The notes beneath the pieces were generated by a model. That model ran no database searches and was not told where the DNA came from. It saw only the letters and a program-made list of their open reading frames with translations. A stretch of 64,000 bases of DNA from assembly GCF_042242105.1 (NCBI RefSeq), contig NC_092027.1:7516721-7580720 (forward strand), written 5' to 3'. Source of the DNA: Pempheris klunzingeri (taxonomy: Eukaryota > Chordata > Actinopteri > Acropomatiformes > Pempheridae). Each line of letters opens with the position of its first letter. Positions within the stretch are counted from its first letter, which is position 1. A program made the translations under genes and the position numbers. Shown one piece after another: positions 38,115 to 52,370 of the stretch.

Positions 38115-39236
38115 GAGTGGTCAGGGTGGTGCACAGTAACATAAAGTGTGTGTCTCCAGATGATGGAACAGCTGACCGATCACCACTATGAAGTGCTCAC
38201 TGTTCCAGAGGAATCAGCAGCAAACTGCGTCTACATCAAAGCTTCGTCCAATCGAGACTTCCTGCTCCACCGGCCTGCAGAGGAATGTCCTGACAGCGTC
38301 TCTGTGAGTTCAGCTGAGCATTTTGTTTTTTTATTGCAGGCTTCAGTCTCAAAAAGAGCCTCCTCTTTATTAAAGGATTATGGCTGGAAAGAATTTTATT
38401 CTATCTTGCCTTTTGCAGTGCAATATTGTGCTGCACTAACATTGGGGGACTCACAGGGTGACAAAGCTATCTGAAGATATCCTGACTTTTAGTTCATAGT
38501 AGTAGGTTAAGCTCCAAAAACACAGAATCCTACTGTTCCCTACTGTGAACTGTGGCCCCATCTGTACATATTTTGTTGTCTGATTGAGTAACAGACCCAT
38601 AGACCACGTTTCCTCTAATGCATGTAATAACAAATGTGTCACAATGCAAACTATTGGATTAAATATCCAGTGACAGTCCACCTTTTGGATCCAAAAGCTG
38701 AAATATCTTGTGAAGCGAGGAAGGATTCAAATAATTTTCATTTCAAAAGTAAATGTACTAATAGCTCACTGTAAAAGTACTCCATTATTAGTAAACGTTC
38801 TGCAATGAAAAGTTTTACTGAAGTAATTGTAGATATAGTCAGGAAAATGTACTTTAACTATCAGAAGTACACTTTACTATTGTATTAGATTAGCTGAATT
38901 TTATTTAATATTCAGTCAGTTACTGAAGTCTTGAATTGACTGTCAAAACCATTAACATCTTTTAGCTATTTGAAGTTATTCTGCTGTGAATTCTAGACAG
39001 TGAAGCAGTTTTTCCATCTCTTATTAGCCAGTAACATCTTCCCTTTCAGTGTATCCAGTGCAGTCTGTAATGAGTGTGTCTGGATGAGTAAATAGTTTCC
39101 TCTGTCCTCTCGGCAGGCCTTCCAGAAACTACAGAACTACACCCTGCTGCCTACAGCCTGCAGCGAGGCCTCCAAACTGGGAGCGTCTCTGTCCTCGCTC
39201 TGCCTCCTCATCAACAGAAAGCACACCTATTTCTGA
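34375..39236 (+). CDS. ddah2: Dimethylarginine dimethylaminohydrolase 2 (DDAH2-like)
   Basis: Five coding exons (34375-34674, 35791-35979, 37485-37604, 38160-38303, 39117-39236), all phase 0, give 290 residues; human DDAH2 has 285. DDAH1 hydrolyses asymmetric dimethylarginine, an inhibitor of nitric oxide synthase. DDAH2 is its vertebrate paralogue, and whether it has that activity is disputed. Family blocks are clear: [47 protein letters not shown]. The catalytic Cys position is kept (SSLC), but the DDAH1 His173 position is Arg (GGARLKN), the substrate Arg145 position is His, and Asp73/Glu78 are Glu/Asp. The ATG is preceded by untranslated exons. AATAAA is at 39297-39302. A TG tract (38082-38111) precedes exon 4. 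DDAH2 rather than DDAH1 is favoured by AVIQG and SSLC, and by the CLIC1/Ly-6 neighbourhood. Confidence 0.92.
35137..35370. repeat. Dispersed repeat in ddah2 intron, related to 14530-14640
   Basis: Both copies share 'atgtaa.ttggtactaattgtaaggaa' and 'aggtcc.taat'. The family is not recognised. Confidence 0.5.
36726..37060. repeat. Teleost dispersed repeat cluster in ddah2 intron
   Basis: 'gactgaaacatctcacc', 'tcatggtccccagaggatga' and 'gtgatcctctgacttttcct' belong to a repeat I recognise from fish introns; a fragment of it is at 23885-23960. It is followed by 'agactgtatataaagatgga' (37000-37020), another frequent fish repeat. Confidence 0.6.
38082..38111. repeat. (TG)n microsatellite upstream of ddah2 exon 4
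   Basis: A TG run about 48 bases before the exon 4 acceptor. Confidence 0.85.
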
Positions 39237-40078
39237 AAAACATCAGTACGTCACACAGCACATGTTCATGGTGGGATTAAGGGGCTTCAGCACAGAATAA
39301 AACATGTATTTATCGTGAGGGGAAAAACACTGACTCACAGCATCCAAATATAATCTGACTAACATCTAACTGACTTTCTGTTGCAAACTGATTCTTGTTG
39401 CTGCTGCTCCCCCTGCTGAACCATCAGTGCAGCATCCTTATCCCCTCACAAAGCTCCAGCAGTCGTACTCATGAAACCACTATTTCAGCTGTAGTTTCAA
39501 ACTGTTAAACTTGTGACCACAACTTTTCCCAGTCTCTGCAGAAAACATTTAGTGAAATTGACAGAAATGCAGACATGGGGCAAACAGATGTTTGTATGAG
39601 GGAGTCTATATTATTCAACAAGACTTAAATCAGATTTAAACACCTGCTTCATGATTCCAGCCAAAATATTAAGGAAAAAAATCACATTTTCAGTACGTCC
39701 TAGCAGTCTGTTACTATAGTCAATGTGACCTGGAACGAGTAACCAGTCAAATGAAGTCTATAATTGACCATGTGGTACCTGAATTCATGTCTGCACATTT
39801 GTAACAATATACAGCATCATGTTCATATTCATTTCCATGTTAATTTTAATCATTTTACTAAAGGCTCAATTACAGGACACATAGCTGCTAAGAATAGAAA
39901 TACTGAGAGAATTGTTTTAGCTTTATGTATGAATTTGTAGCAACTGTAGTGATGCCATTAAAATTCAACAAGACAGAACTGCTTGTGATTTGTGTCTGTT
40001 TGCTGTCAAAGAATCCAAATACTCAGGACATCAACAGAAATTTCTTCAAATTTATTTGTTGTTAGAAAGCAAACATGT
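39237..40078. other. Convergent 3' ends of ddah2 (+) and rps5 (-)
   Basis: The ddah2 poly(A) signal is at 39297-39302 and the rps5 signal (minus) at 40056-40051. The rest is unremarkable AT-rich sequence without a gene. Confidence 0.6.
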
Positions 40079-43036
<2,958 letters not shown>

Positions 43037-43037
<1 letters not shown>

Positions 43038-43082
43038 TGTGTCTGCCGTCCTGTACCACACTTCTCTGAGACGGAAAAGGGC
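43037..43082 (-). promoter_or_regulatory. rps5: rps5 exon 1 with 5'-TOP leader
   Basis: On the minus strand the leader begins in a pyrimidine tract (cccttttccgtctc), as expected for a terminal oligopyrimidine mRNA whose translation follows growth signalling. It runs about 45 bases to the donor caa|gtgagt. The exact start within the tract is inferred. Its last base is the A of the start codon. Confidence 0.75.
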
Positions 43083-43142
43083 CTTTTCGGGGCGCCGCGA
43101 GCAGATATCCGGTGAGCTGGTGGGTTCCTTCCGGTGCGCAAA

Positions 43143-43161
43143 GCATGCAGGGAAATGTAGT
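43143..43161 (-). promoter_or_regulatory. ZNF143/THAP11-type motif upstream of rps5
   Basis: On the minus strand, actacatttccctgcatgc matches the vertebrate promoter motif ACTACAnnTCCCAGnnTGC at nearly all fixed positions. It lies about 60-80 bases upstream of the TOP start, and an ETS-like ccggaagg lies between. Confidence 0.65.
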
Positions 43162-46065
43162 CTTTTCTTTTTAGATTAGCAGTCACTATCATTTGATAAA
43201 ACTGTGAAAGTGTAGTAAGGCTGAGTAAAAGTTTCAAAACGTGAAGGTAAAAATGATAATGAAGAAAAAAAGCATTTATTGATTAATTTATCGACTTTGT
43301 TTTATTACATTAAATTACATGCAATTTTTGAAAACAGATAACTCCAGTAAACAGTAAACTTCAGGGAAATTAAATTAGGTCTCATGTTAAGCATTTACAA
43401 AAAAGGACTTAAAGAGGTTAAGTAGTAAATATGCTCCAGTATCTAACTCACTCTGTGTTCACCTGTGCAATATTTGAATCATCTGTGCAATATCAGACCG
43501 TTAGATGTGTAGGCACCTCTTACTGCTTATGCAGCTCATCCACTTTTAAAAAACAGATACAGTGTACATTTCTTTCCTGATATTCTGAAAGTGTTTCCTG
43601 AACTGACCAGACAACCTGTTGTAGTAAATTAGGACAAATAGAAATGCTCAAAACTGCCTTTTATTGAGGAATTGACAACATTTGACACGTTTTCATTGGC
43701 AGACCAAACACTGTAGAAATTGTAGGGCAGTGTCAAAATAGTCGTTTCTGTTTGAAAAAGTGTCCATGTCCACAATTACTGTTCGTAAAGCCAGAAAACC
43801 TAACAGAGAGGACATCTCTTCAATCCATTTTTAAGCAATTAATTTATACAAGTTTACATGAAACAAAGGATGCAACAATATTAAAATAATACTGCAAATT
43901 TAACAACTTTAAAACAGTTAAAATCGTCCATTTTTCATCATTTCCCTTCTCTTAATCTGGTTAAATATTGTGCAATGCTTACTTTACTCTTTGAAATAGT
44001 AATTCACTTCTTGTTATATCACACAATGTAATATATTTCCATTCTTCCTTTTGGAAACATCTACAAGAGCAACAGACAGGCATAAACATCCAACAAAATG
44101 CAAACAATTAAGAGAAATCGATCCCTTTTCCAATAGAGGCAGACAAACAAGGAGGTTGCTAAAACGCCTGAGATATCTAAATGCGATGTGGGAGGTAAAG
44201 ACTACCACGTGCAATAGTCTGGTGGACAGGTAAACACTAATATAGCACTGCCACTCTACGGCTGCTCTCCTTCCCTCCACATCATTGTTTGTTTTTTTTT
44301 AGCACCGTCACTAAAGGCAGTGAGTCATAGCACTTCGGTTTGGGACATGAAACACTGGGAGGCATGGGGGGGGAAGATTTAAGGCTTAATCTACTGAAGC
44401 TCCATAGCACTGCATGATAACGATAATAAACATGATATTCATTATCTGCACACTAAAACTAGCACAGGAAAAAACATGATCCCTCTGGGTTAAAAATGGA
44501 AGGATAAAAAGATAGAAATTACTGCATCATGAGATGAGCATGGCAGTGAGTCTGTACATGTAGACAAGAACGTCGTCGCTCAGGCACTGTTGTGTTGTGT
44601 GTTGTTCTGAGGTATGTGCGGCCAAACACACACAGACACACACATGGATATATGTACGTATACAGTTCGCATGTGTGTGGGCTCTGTATTTTAAAGTCAT
44701 AAATTAACATTGTCATACACATTAAAGGGGCACTCCATCAATTGTTGGGCTTGCGACTGCTGCAGGAAGGGTCTAATAAAAGATTGAGTTACATTATGGA
44801 AATTGCAGCATTTTAAGGGACTAGACTTAAACTTGGGGAAAAATATTTCAGCCTCTGCTACATTGATTTTTGACCTTTCTCTTCTTAAACGTCCACATAC
44901 TTTGTGGAAATGCAGTAATAAATTGCTGAAGTGCCCCTTCAGTGATTTGCTTTACCGCTGCAGACTTTAATAACATAATAAGAGTTAATAAGAGTTAAGA
45001 GTTAAACCTTTATATTTGTTGCCGTTGATAGTTTGTTCTTTACTTACTGAGAAAATAAGGTCGCAGATAGTGATGTGCTGAATTTCTCCACAGCACCACC
45101 GTGTAAAATACATGATAAATAAGTGGCATTTGACATTTTGGGAAATTAGCTTATTCTCTTTCTTACCGAGAGTTAAATAAAAGATCGATACCACTCTCAG
45201 GTCAGTAAATATGAAGCCAGCAGCCAGTTAGCTTAGCTTAGCACAAAGACTAGAAACAGGGTGAAACAGCTAGCGTGGATCTGTTTGAAGGTAAAAGAAT
45301 CCACCTACCAGCACATTTAACGCACACATCTCAATTGTTTAACCTGTACAAAACTTTAAATGTAAGGACAACTCTATGTCTTATTTCTATGCGTGGAGTA
45401 GTAACTTCCTGGAGTCTCCGCTGGTCGCTTGGCAACCTCACAGTGACAACAAGACTCCAGGAAGTAACCGTGGACACACCGAAGAAATAGTCCAGCACAC
45501 CACCTCCCATAAAAACCACAAGCTGTTTAAATAACCTGCATATAATGTGTTAATTCGTGAGGCTCAGACGTGCTGGTGGTTGGATGTGTTACCTTTGGGC
45601 TGAGCCAGGCTAGCTGTGAGACTTTATGCTAAGCTAGGCTAACTAGCATCCGGCTATAGCTTCATATTTAATGTACAGGCATGAGTGGCATCACTCTTTC
45701 TTAAATTACTCTCAGCAAGAAAAAATATCCACCCAAACTGTCAAACTATTCCTTTTAAAGTAATCTTGTAGATACTTGGCTGAGCGTAAAAAAAACAAAA
45801 TAGAAGAAACATAGAAATGTAGAAGGAAGAACAAACGCTGACAAAACTGTTGGATTATGACGTGATTTCTAAGAATCCAGGAATCCAAAAGATTAAGAGA
45901 GAGATTAAATCCTACAGAGTACGGTCACAAATGCTATTGAGGATTCGTTGCAGTGGTTGTAGGTTGTAGGGTTTCAAACACACGATCGAGGTTAACAGTT
46001 TATAAAACTACATGTTGTGTATCTTTGAGTGTGTATCTGTGTGTGTGCTGTAACAGAGTTTTGTT
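43162..46065. other. ppt2 3' region / intergenic between ppt2 and rps5
   Basis: No coding exon was found. It may include a long ppt2 3' UTR: minus-strand AATAAA signals occur at 43665-43660 and 43280-43275, but which is used cannot be told. A 640-bp foldback repeat occupies 45123-45760. Confidence 0.5.
45123..45760. repeat. 640-bp foldback (inverted-repeat) element
   Basis: The two halves are inverted copies. Left 'aaatatgaagccagcagcc...agttagcttagcttagcac' matches the reverse complement of right 'gctaagctaggctaactagc...atagcttcatattta', and the ends ('tttgacattttggg'/'cccaaactgtcaaa') pair too. At the centre is a perfect 17-bp inverted repeat (45401-45417 and 45452-45468) with a 34-base spacer. 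It is a common teleost element with no coding capacity; shorter relatives are at 673-926 and 11375-11490. Confidence 0.85.
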
Positions 46066-49000
46066 TCACACCAGCCACTTCTCCATGCACATGTGGAACA
46101 CGGTCTCATTCGAATGCCAGTACACGTGTTCGACGCCTGGAACAGAGCAGATGATCAGATCTCCACGAGCCGCCAGCGTCTTCAGACCGAAAATATCTTT
46201 TAAATACAACTGAAAGAGGAAAAAAGAGGTCATGATTCAGGACGTGTTGTTCTACGTTCCGCTGACCAGACCGTATTTTTTACTATTTCACTTTCTAGAG
46301 TCTTATGTAAAATGAATTGTTTTGCTTAAGAGAAACGGCTCAGATTGTTATGTGATTGAGGTGAGAATAAAGATGAAGTCCATGGGACTGTGACGATAAC
46401 TTGGTTGAGTTCACGGTGCAATTTGACATGATTTGACAGCACTAGTTCATCTCCGGTCCACACTTTTTTAAATTGGAAAATCGCTTCATGAACTTTTATG
46501 CACCGATGCAAATTAGTGAAACTAACCATCTCGAGCTTTTTGTCTAGTTTGTAATGATCATGAATGGCACTAATATAAACTAAAAACAGTGTCATTTACA
46601 GTATGTGTGTCTGCAGTGTGATTTTCACTCACTTCTTGGTCCTGCATCTCAACAACAGTCTCGTTGTTGTCATAAAATCCGAACTGGCTAAAAATCATGA
46701 GAGACACAAGAAAGATAAAAAGTGTGAGCATCACATGAGAGTCATCTGATTCACTTAAGGCAGAAAACAGGAGAAAAAAAATCCTGAAAAGCATTCAGGA
46801 TTCTATGCAGTAATCAGCATAGAAAAACAGACTTTGTAGACTCCACAGTAATGCAGCAGAAATAAATATAAAAGGATAAAACAGTTTGCAGCTTTGTAGT
46901 TCATTCAGAGTGTATGATGAAAAAAACAAATCCCTCAACTGTAGAGGAGAAAAAAACTCTAATCTGAAAACAAATTTAAATGTTTTGGCTTTCATCTGGG
47001 TTTCAGAAGTGCATGAACAATATTCAGTTGAATGAACTTTTATTTTACTGGTGTTTTAGCATCAGGATCAGTTTCATGCAACTGTGAGCCCCAAGTGTAT
47101 ACAGTAGAGAAATGTCCAAAAGTTGATCCTGTGCTGGATTTTCCGACAAAATCACTGTGATTACTGTAAAATTTTGCCTACAAGAATGATTATGACAGGA
47201 AATCATACATCAGGTTAAAAGATGGAGGACGGAGGATGAACTGACCTCGACTGCCAGGGAGTGATGACTCCATCGTCCGGTCCTCCGATCAACACCAGCT
47301 TTTTGATTTTGAGGAAGTTCGTCTTCCACTCTGAGATTTAGACAGAAAACATCATGAATATAAACTCAGAGGCCACTTTATTAGGCACACCTGTACAACC
47401 TGTTGCAGCTGCCAAAAATTTTGCTTCATAGAGTTCATAATGTTCCGCTGAGAGAGAAACACTGCCAGCTATTGAGGATAACGGTGCAGTGCATTCTGGT
47501 TGTTGTAGGTTTTCTACATTTTGAGCAAACGCTTTTTTTTCCTCAGTTTTCTCTGGCCGTGCTGCACCGAATTCAAAACATTCTTGACAGCTTCATTATA
47601 CAAGTTGAAGCATACGCAGGATATTGATATTTATGTATTATTATCATTGTTATTTTGCACAACAACCCTCTCCTACTTAATATTTCTTTTTAGTAGTCCT
47701 GAGGTCATAATTGGCCACTGTTGCATCATTATGATAAACACACACCCACTGATAGGATGACAGGAATGTGCTGACCTGTTGCATTTGGATTGGGTCTCTC
47801 ACTGTTGAGCAGAGCCAAGTAATCACTGCTGTTCACATACAGGTCTCTGTGGTGGGGGTCTGGATGAGGAGGAGGAGGAGGAGGGTGTGGGGGGGGGGGA
47901 CAAACAACCAGCTGTCAAAACACTTGTTTATGAAGCTTCTTGGAGGTTAAGCAATCTGACAAACACCCTCTCTTACACTTAATCTGACGTTGTTGCATGT
48001 GACACAGTCACACTGAGTATCTCATTTTTAAGTCTGACAAGCTAAAGAATATCATTGAATTACAACTGTATGAGATATTTGTCTCTGGAGTCTCACCGTT
48101 CCAGTAGTTGCAGATGGATATCCTCTGACCTATTGAAGTGTAGCAGAGGTGGTAGAGGTTAGACTTCACAAACTGTGGGAAGAGGTACCTCAAGTAGTCT
48201 GTGTCTGAAAGGGAACAAGAGAAAGAGAGCAGGATGAACAACAACGCTGAGAGCTGGAGAGAATAAACCAGTCCGTAACATGTTAAACCTGCAATACCTG
48301 ATACTGCGGATCAGCAGAAACACGTTGTGAACACAACATTGACATATTATCACCTTTAATGTTTACAGAGAGAGCGTGTTTGCAAACAGCTGCTTATATA
48401 CACATCCAGCAGTTTAGCTGAGTAACATTTTCCTTCATTTTGACTCCGTCAACCTGATGCATTTAAATCCAATACCCACTTTCTTTATCTATCTATCTAT
48501 GAAAAGCATTTTATCAGTTCTAGCTGTTCACGATTCATTCATTCACAATCACAATTCAGCTGAAAACGAAGCCACGAGAGCAGTCAGAATTCATCACAAC
48601 ACTAAAGTTGTTACAGCTGAATGATGAGCTGAAGCTCACTATACACCTCAGAAATACTGAGGGGAGCTGCAGATTCAGGTGATAGTTCTCGGTTCATCAC
48701 CATGAGCGACCCCTTTCACACTATTATATGATACATTGTTATAATAAAAATATTGATTACATGACCACGTGTTCAGCTTCTGATGTTGAACCCACCTCCA
48801 TACTGTCCGGCCTGAGGCGACGACAGAGAGATGAAAGACTGGACGTTGTGGTCGGACAGAGTGGAGAGGATTCCTCTGCAGACCAGCCCACCTGTGATAA
48901 TGTCGACAAATAATATTAATTTCCAGCCTTTTTACCTGCTTTATTCCATCGCGGGGATGGTGAGCTCCCAGCTTTAACACATATTTCAACTTCTCGACTG

Positions 49001-50668
49001 TCAGATGTGCATCACTAGTCTAACATGGGGAAGAGCTGTTTGAAAATCATGGCTTTATACCAGGAAAAATACATCTTAACATAAATACAAATGTTTTGTA
49101 GTAGCAGGCTGGCAAATGAGTAACTTCCATGTATTTTGGCCAAAGAAAACATACTCGCCATACTTATTTCTTCCCCTGGTTTCTACTAACTGGACCATTT
49201 AGCTGTTTGAATTACAAGCTGCTGGCTGTGAATTTCAAACTTCTGACTGAAGCAGAAATCTCAAGAGTCATAAAATAAATCCAGCCCCATCGTTTAAATA
49301 TGTGTGAAATATTTACAATTTACAGAATACGGTGTCACCTGGAGGTCAGTTTTTGCAAAAAATGACATCGTAACTAAAGGCACATACCAAGACTGTTTTA
49401 TAATCTTAAGCAAATACCACATTTATGTCTTCATTTCACAGACCTTGAGAGTAGCAGATAAAGTGCACCCCGTCTGCGGCGTTTTGCATTATTGGGTAAA
49501 TAGCTGCCTTGAATCCCTCCACCTGCTTCCACATGGGCTGCAGGCTGGCACTCCTATCGAACAGGTCGATGACTGTCACGTTTGTTCCAGGATGAGACTG
49601 CAGGAGGGAGAAGAAGATGGTTTCACTTCATTAACAGGGTGTGCTGGGTTTGTAGGGTGGGGGAACGCTGTCTAATTAATTCCTCATGTTGTTGCATGAA
49701 GCATAAAAATGCTACAAGAAACAACACGCCAACCTCAGCATTAAAAGCAACCGCAGGCAAAGTAAAACTCCTGTGTTATCAAAGGTCTGTGGGGATGTTT
49801 AGCTACTAATTGATCAGGATGTGCTTTAAATATTGATGATTCATTAGGCTGTTTGGTAATAAGGCACAGACCAACTGAAGCAGAGGGAGCGTGGTCTGAA
49901 TTTCCGCTTTCGATTGGTTTTTCTCTGGTTTCAGTCTTCCGCTTTCTAATACAACAGAGGTGGAAAAAAAAGAGGAACTTAATTTCCCTTTTCAGACCAT
50001 CAACACCTCTTGAGGGATGTGTGAGAGGTTTGGATGGCGCGAGAGGAAAAACAGGAAAAGGCACATTTCATTGTGGATTTCGTCACTACAAGTCCTGACA
50101 ACTTTACAGAACAAACCCTCATCCAGAAAACTTCATTCTCACAGATTTTATGTAGCAAAAAAGTCCAGATTGGCTCAAGATAGTCTGGCAATTTCCATGC
50201 ACAAATTAAAAATGATTTCTATTTATTACAATGCAGTAAATTAAGCCAATGTCAAGACAAGTTTTCACACTTCCATTATGAGAAAGGCTGACTAATGTGG
50301 CAAAACACATGCTGCATGGTGCAGCTTCACGTTTTGCTGATAACATGTGGTGATGTGAGCTGTAAGGCCTGCAGTATATAATGTACATTTTAACTCCTCA
50401 AAAACAAACGGCGTGTCTCTCCACAAAATATCTTCAAACAGCCACACTGAAGCAGCTCCTCTTCATTCTGCCCACTCACCTCGTTAATGTAGCGCTGTAA
50501 GTTTTTAAAATCCCCTGAGCTGTCGAACAAACCGTGCACTATGATCACCGGCTTGTATCCGGACACCGCAGCCCAGAGACACGCACCGAGCAGCGGGCAC
50601 AGCAGCCCGGCCGCCCCGCTGCTCCCCCTCCTCCTCCGGCTTGCCACGGCAGAATGGGAGCCCTTCAT
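46066..50668 (-). CDS. ppt2: Palmitoyl-protein thioesterase 2 (lysosomal thioesterase)
   Basis: Eight exons read leftwards (50668-50480, 49597-49444, 48891-48796, 48204-48097, 47859-47776, 47330-47246, 46687-46633, 46209-46066) give 304 residues; human PPT2 has 302. PPT2 is a lysosomal alpha/beta hydrolase that cleaves S-acyl thioesters. A signal-anchor-like hydrophobic stretch (about residues 20-36) is followed by the hallmark [14 protein letters not shown]. The catalytic triad is intact by alignment: Ser113 in CYSQGG, Asp230 in GGPDDGV, His285 in VEHVYWHSN. The NYW, GQYGDTDYL and [10 protein letters not shown] blocks match PPT2 better than PPT1. NVT, NSS, NAT and NET sequons fit a glycosylated lysosomal protein. 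The start is the first ATG in frame, followed by a basic RRRR stretch. Confidence 0.95.
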
Positions 50669-51743
50669 TATAACTTAAAACAAAGAAAAAAAACCCAAAC
50701 CTTTAAAGGTTTATGCTTTAAAAAATAGATAACTTGTGAAATAAAAATTAAAAAAAAATAAAATCCTGGTGTTTGGCTAAGGTGCTGTCATCTTTATCTC
50801 GTTTTTTTTTTTTTTCAAAGCTGCGGTGCAGAAGTTAAATAATCCCGTTTTAGGCACACTTCAGGCCCCGTGTGCTCATTTATATCTTTATAAAACCTGA
50901 AGGAAAACACTGAGCAGCTGCTGGGCTTTGCTTTGGTTTCTTTTGTTTGTTCCGGTTTCAAATTAAACGTGATGCGGCCGCTGTTTACGTCATTTCCTGT
51001 TTCAGCTTGTCCAATCAGCAGCCAGGACGTTTAAAAGCCTCCTCCGTTGTTACATGGTTAAATAAGCTATTACATATTATAAACATTGTGTAATAATAAT
51101 GCAGTAACATAAACTTCCGACTGATATAATTACAAATGATTAATAGCAATTTACAGATTTTTTCAAATAGCTTAATTGAATCTGGATAGAAAACAGAAAG
51201 CATAGCTGGGTTACAAAAACCTATTACAGGCTGACTATATAATGAGAGTCAATGATGAACAAACCAGTAGGATGGTAGTCAACATATAATTACAAGGAAT
51301 AGGAAAATGAACACTGTGAATGTTTCTTGTGTTCATGCTGGCCATTAAAGGCACTTTCAATGTAACTGATGGGGGACAAAATCCACCGCAGTTATTATAT
51401 CAAACTTTATCTGAAGCTAATGTGAGGTTTCAGCTGTCTGAGCTAGGCAGTGTGTTAAAAATCAGTCATTTGCAGTGTTTTACAAGGTCTCATCATGGCC
51501 GGATTGACCCATCGAGAGGCCCTGGAGTGAAGATTATTTGTGGGACCCAATCGTCTGCCCGTTTGTGCTAATGACATAAATATATCCAGGAAGATGATGA
51601 GTGTGACTTCTGACACAGGACTCCTCTGATTTCTGCAGGGACACGTGTCAATACAAAACAAGCTCTGAGGCGTTTGTGCTCCGTCTGTCCTAATCACTGT
51701 CACATCGTCACTCAGATGCACAAAGCGTTTAGTGTTTACAGGC
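50669..51743. other. ppt2 promoter region and intergenic spacer
   Basis: The ppt2 leader lies just right of 50668. At about 50985-51020, on the minus strand, there are attgg (CCAAT box), caggaaatgacgta (adjoining ETS- and CRE-like sites) and a short GC-rich gcggccgc, a likely TATA-less promoter. The rest, to the poly(A) site of the next gene, is AT-rich without a gene. Confidence 0.5.
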
Positions 51744-52370
51744 TTTATTAATCAGTCTTGCAGGTTGAGAGCAGAACAACATTCAAAATACAGTAAATAC
51801 ACAAGTGCACTGCCACCATTAACATTAAGCTTCTTCTGGCTTTTGGTCCATTTCAAACAGACTTTTTAAACCTACAAAATTAATGGTTTCCATGAACATC
51901 AATCACTAACTGCAGTGCAACACATAAAACGTATTCATCACCAACACAACGGCTGCTTGTCATCGTGACTTGTGAAAGGAGTGCAGTTACTTTTAACACT
52001 TTTTTTGGCTTGTTCTGATTAAGGATGGAGTGTTGTTTTGCTTTCACCCAGATATTTTGTGGCATTAGACGCCTCCAAGTGCATCTATTGCAGTAACAAC
52101 AAAGCAGCCTGCTTGCTCAGCTCCGGCTAGAAAAGGAAAGTGATTTTTTGCTTCATCAAACGCGTTAAAAAGCATCAAAAGCATTTCAGAGACACCGTGT
52201 TCATTCTTCAATACGGTCTCAGATTTAACCACTGTGTGGCACACATAAGAAAACAACCATATCAAAAACAAGCCTTATCAAGATTCCTACAAAATGCTGT
52301 TTTAAGAAAATAAAGTGTTTTCGTTTCCAGGTGTAGAAGAGCGGGTTTATAGTGCTGGACAGGAGCAGCT
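51744..52370 (-). other. 3' UTR of the CrAT-like gene
   Basis: From the stop codon (52371) the minus strand continues to an AATAAA at 51749-51744. No other frame in it looks coding. Confidence 0.55.
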
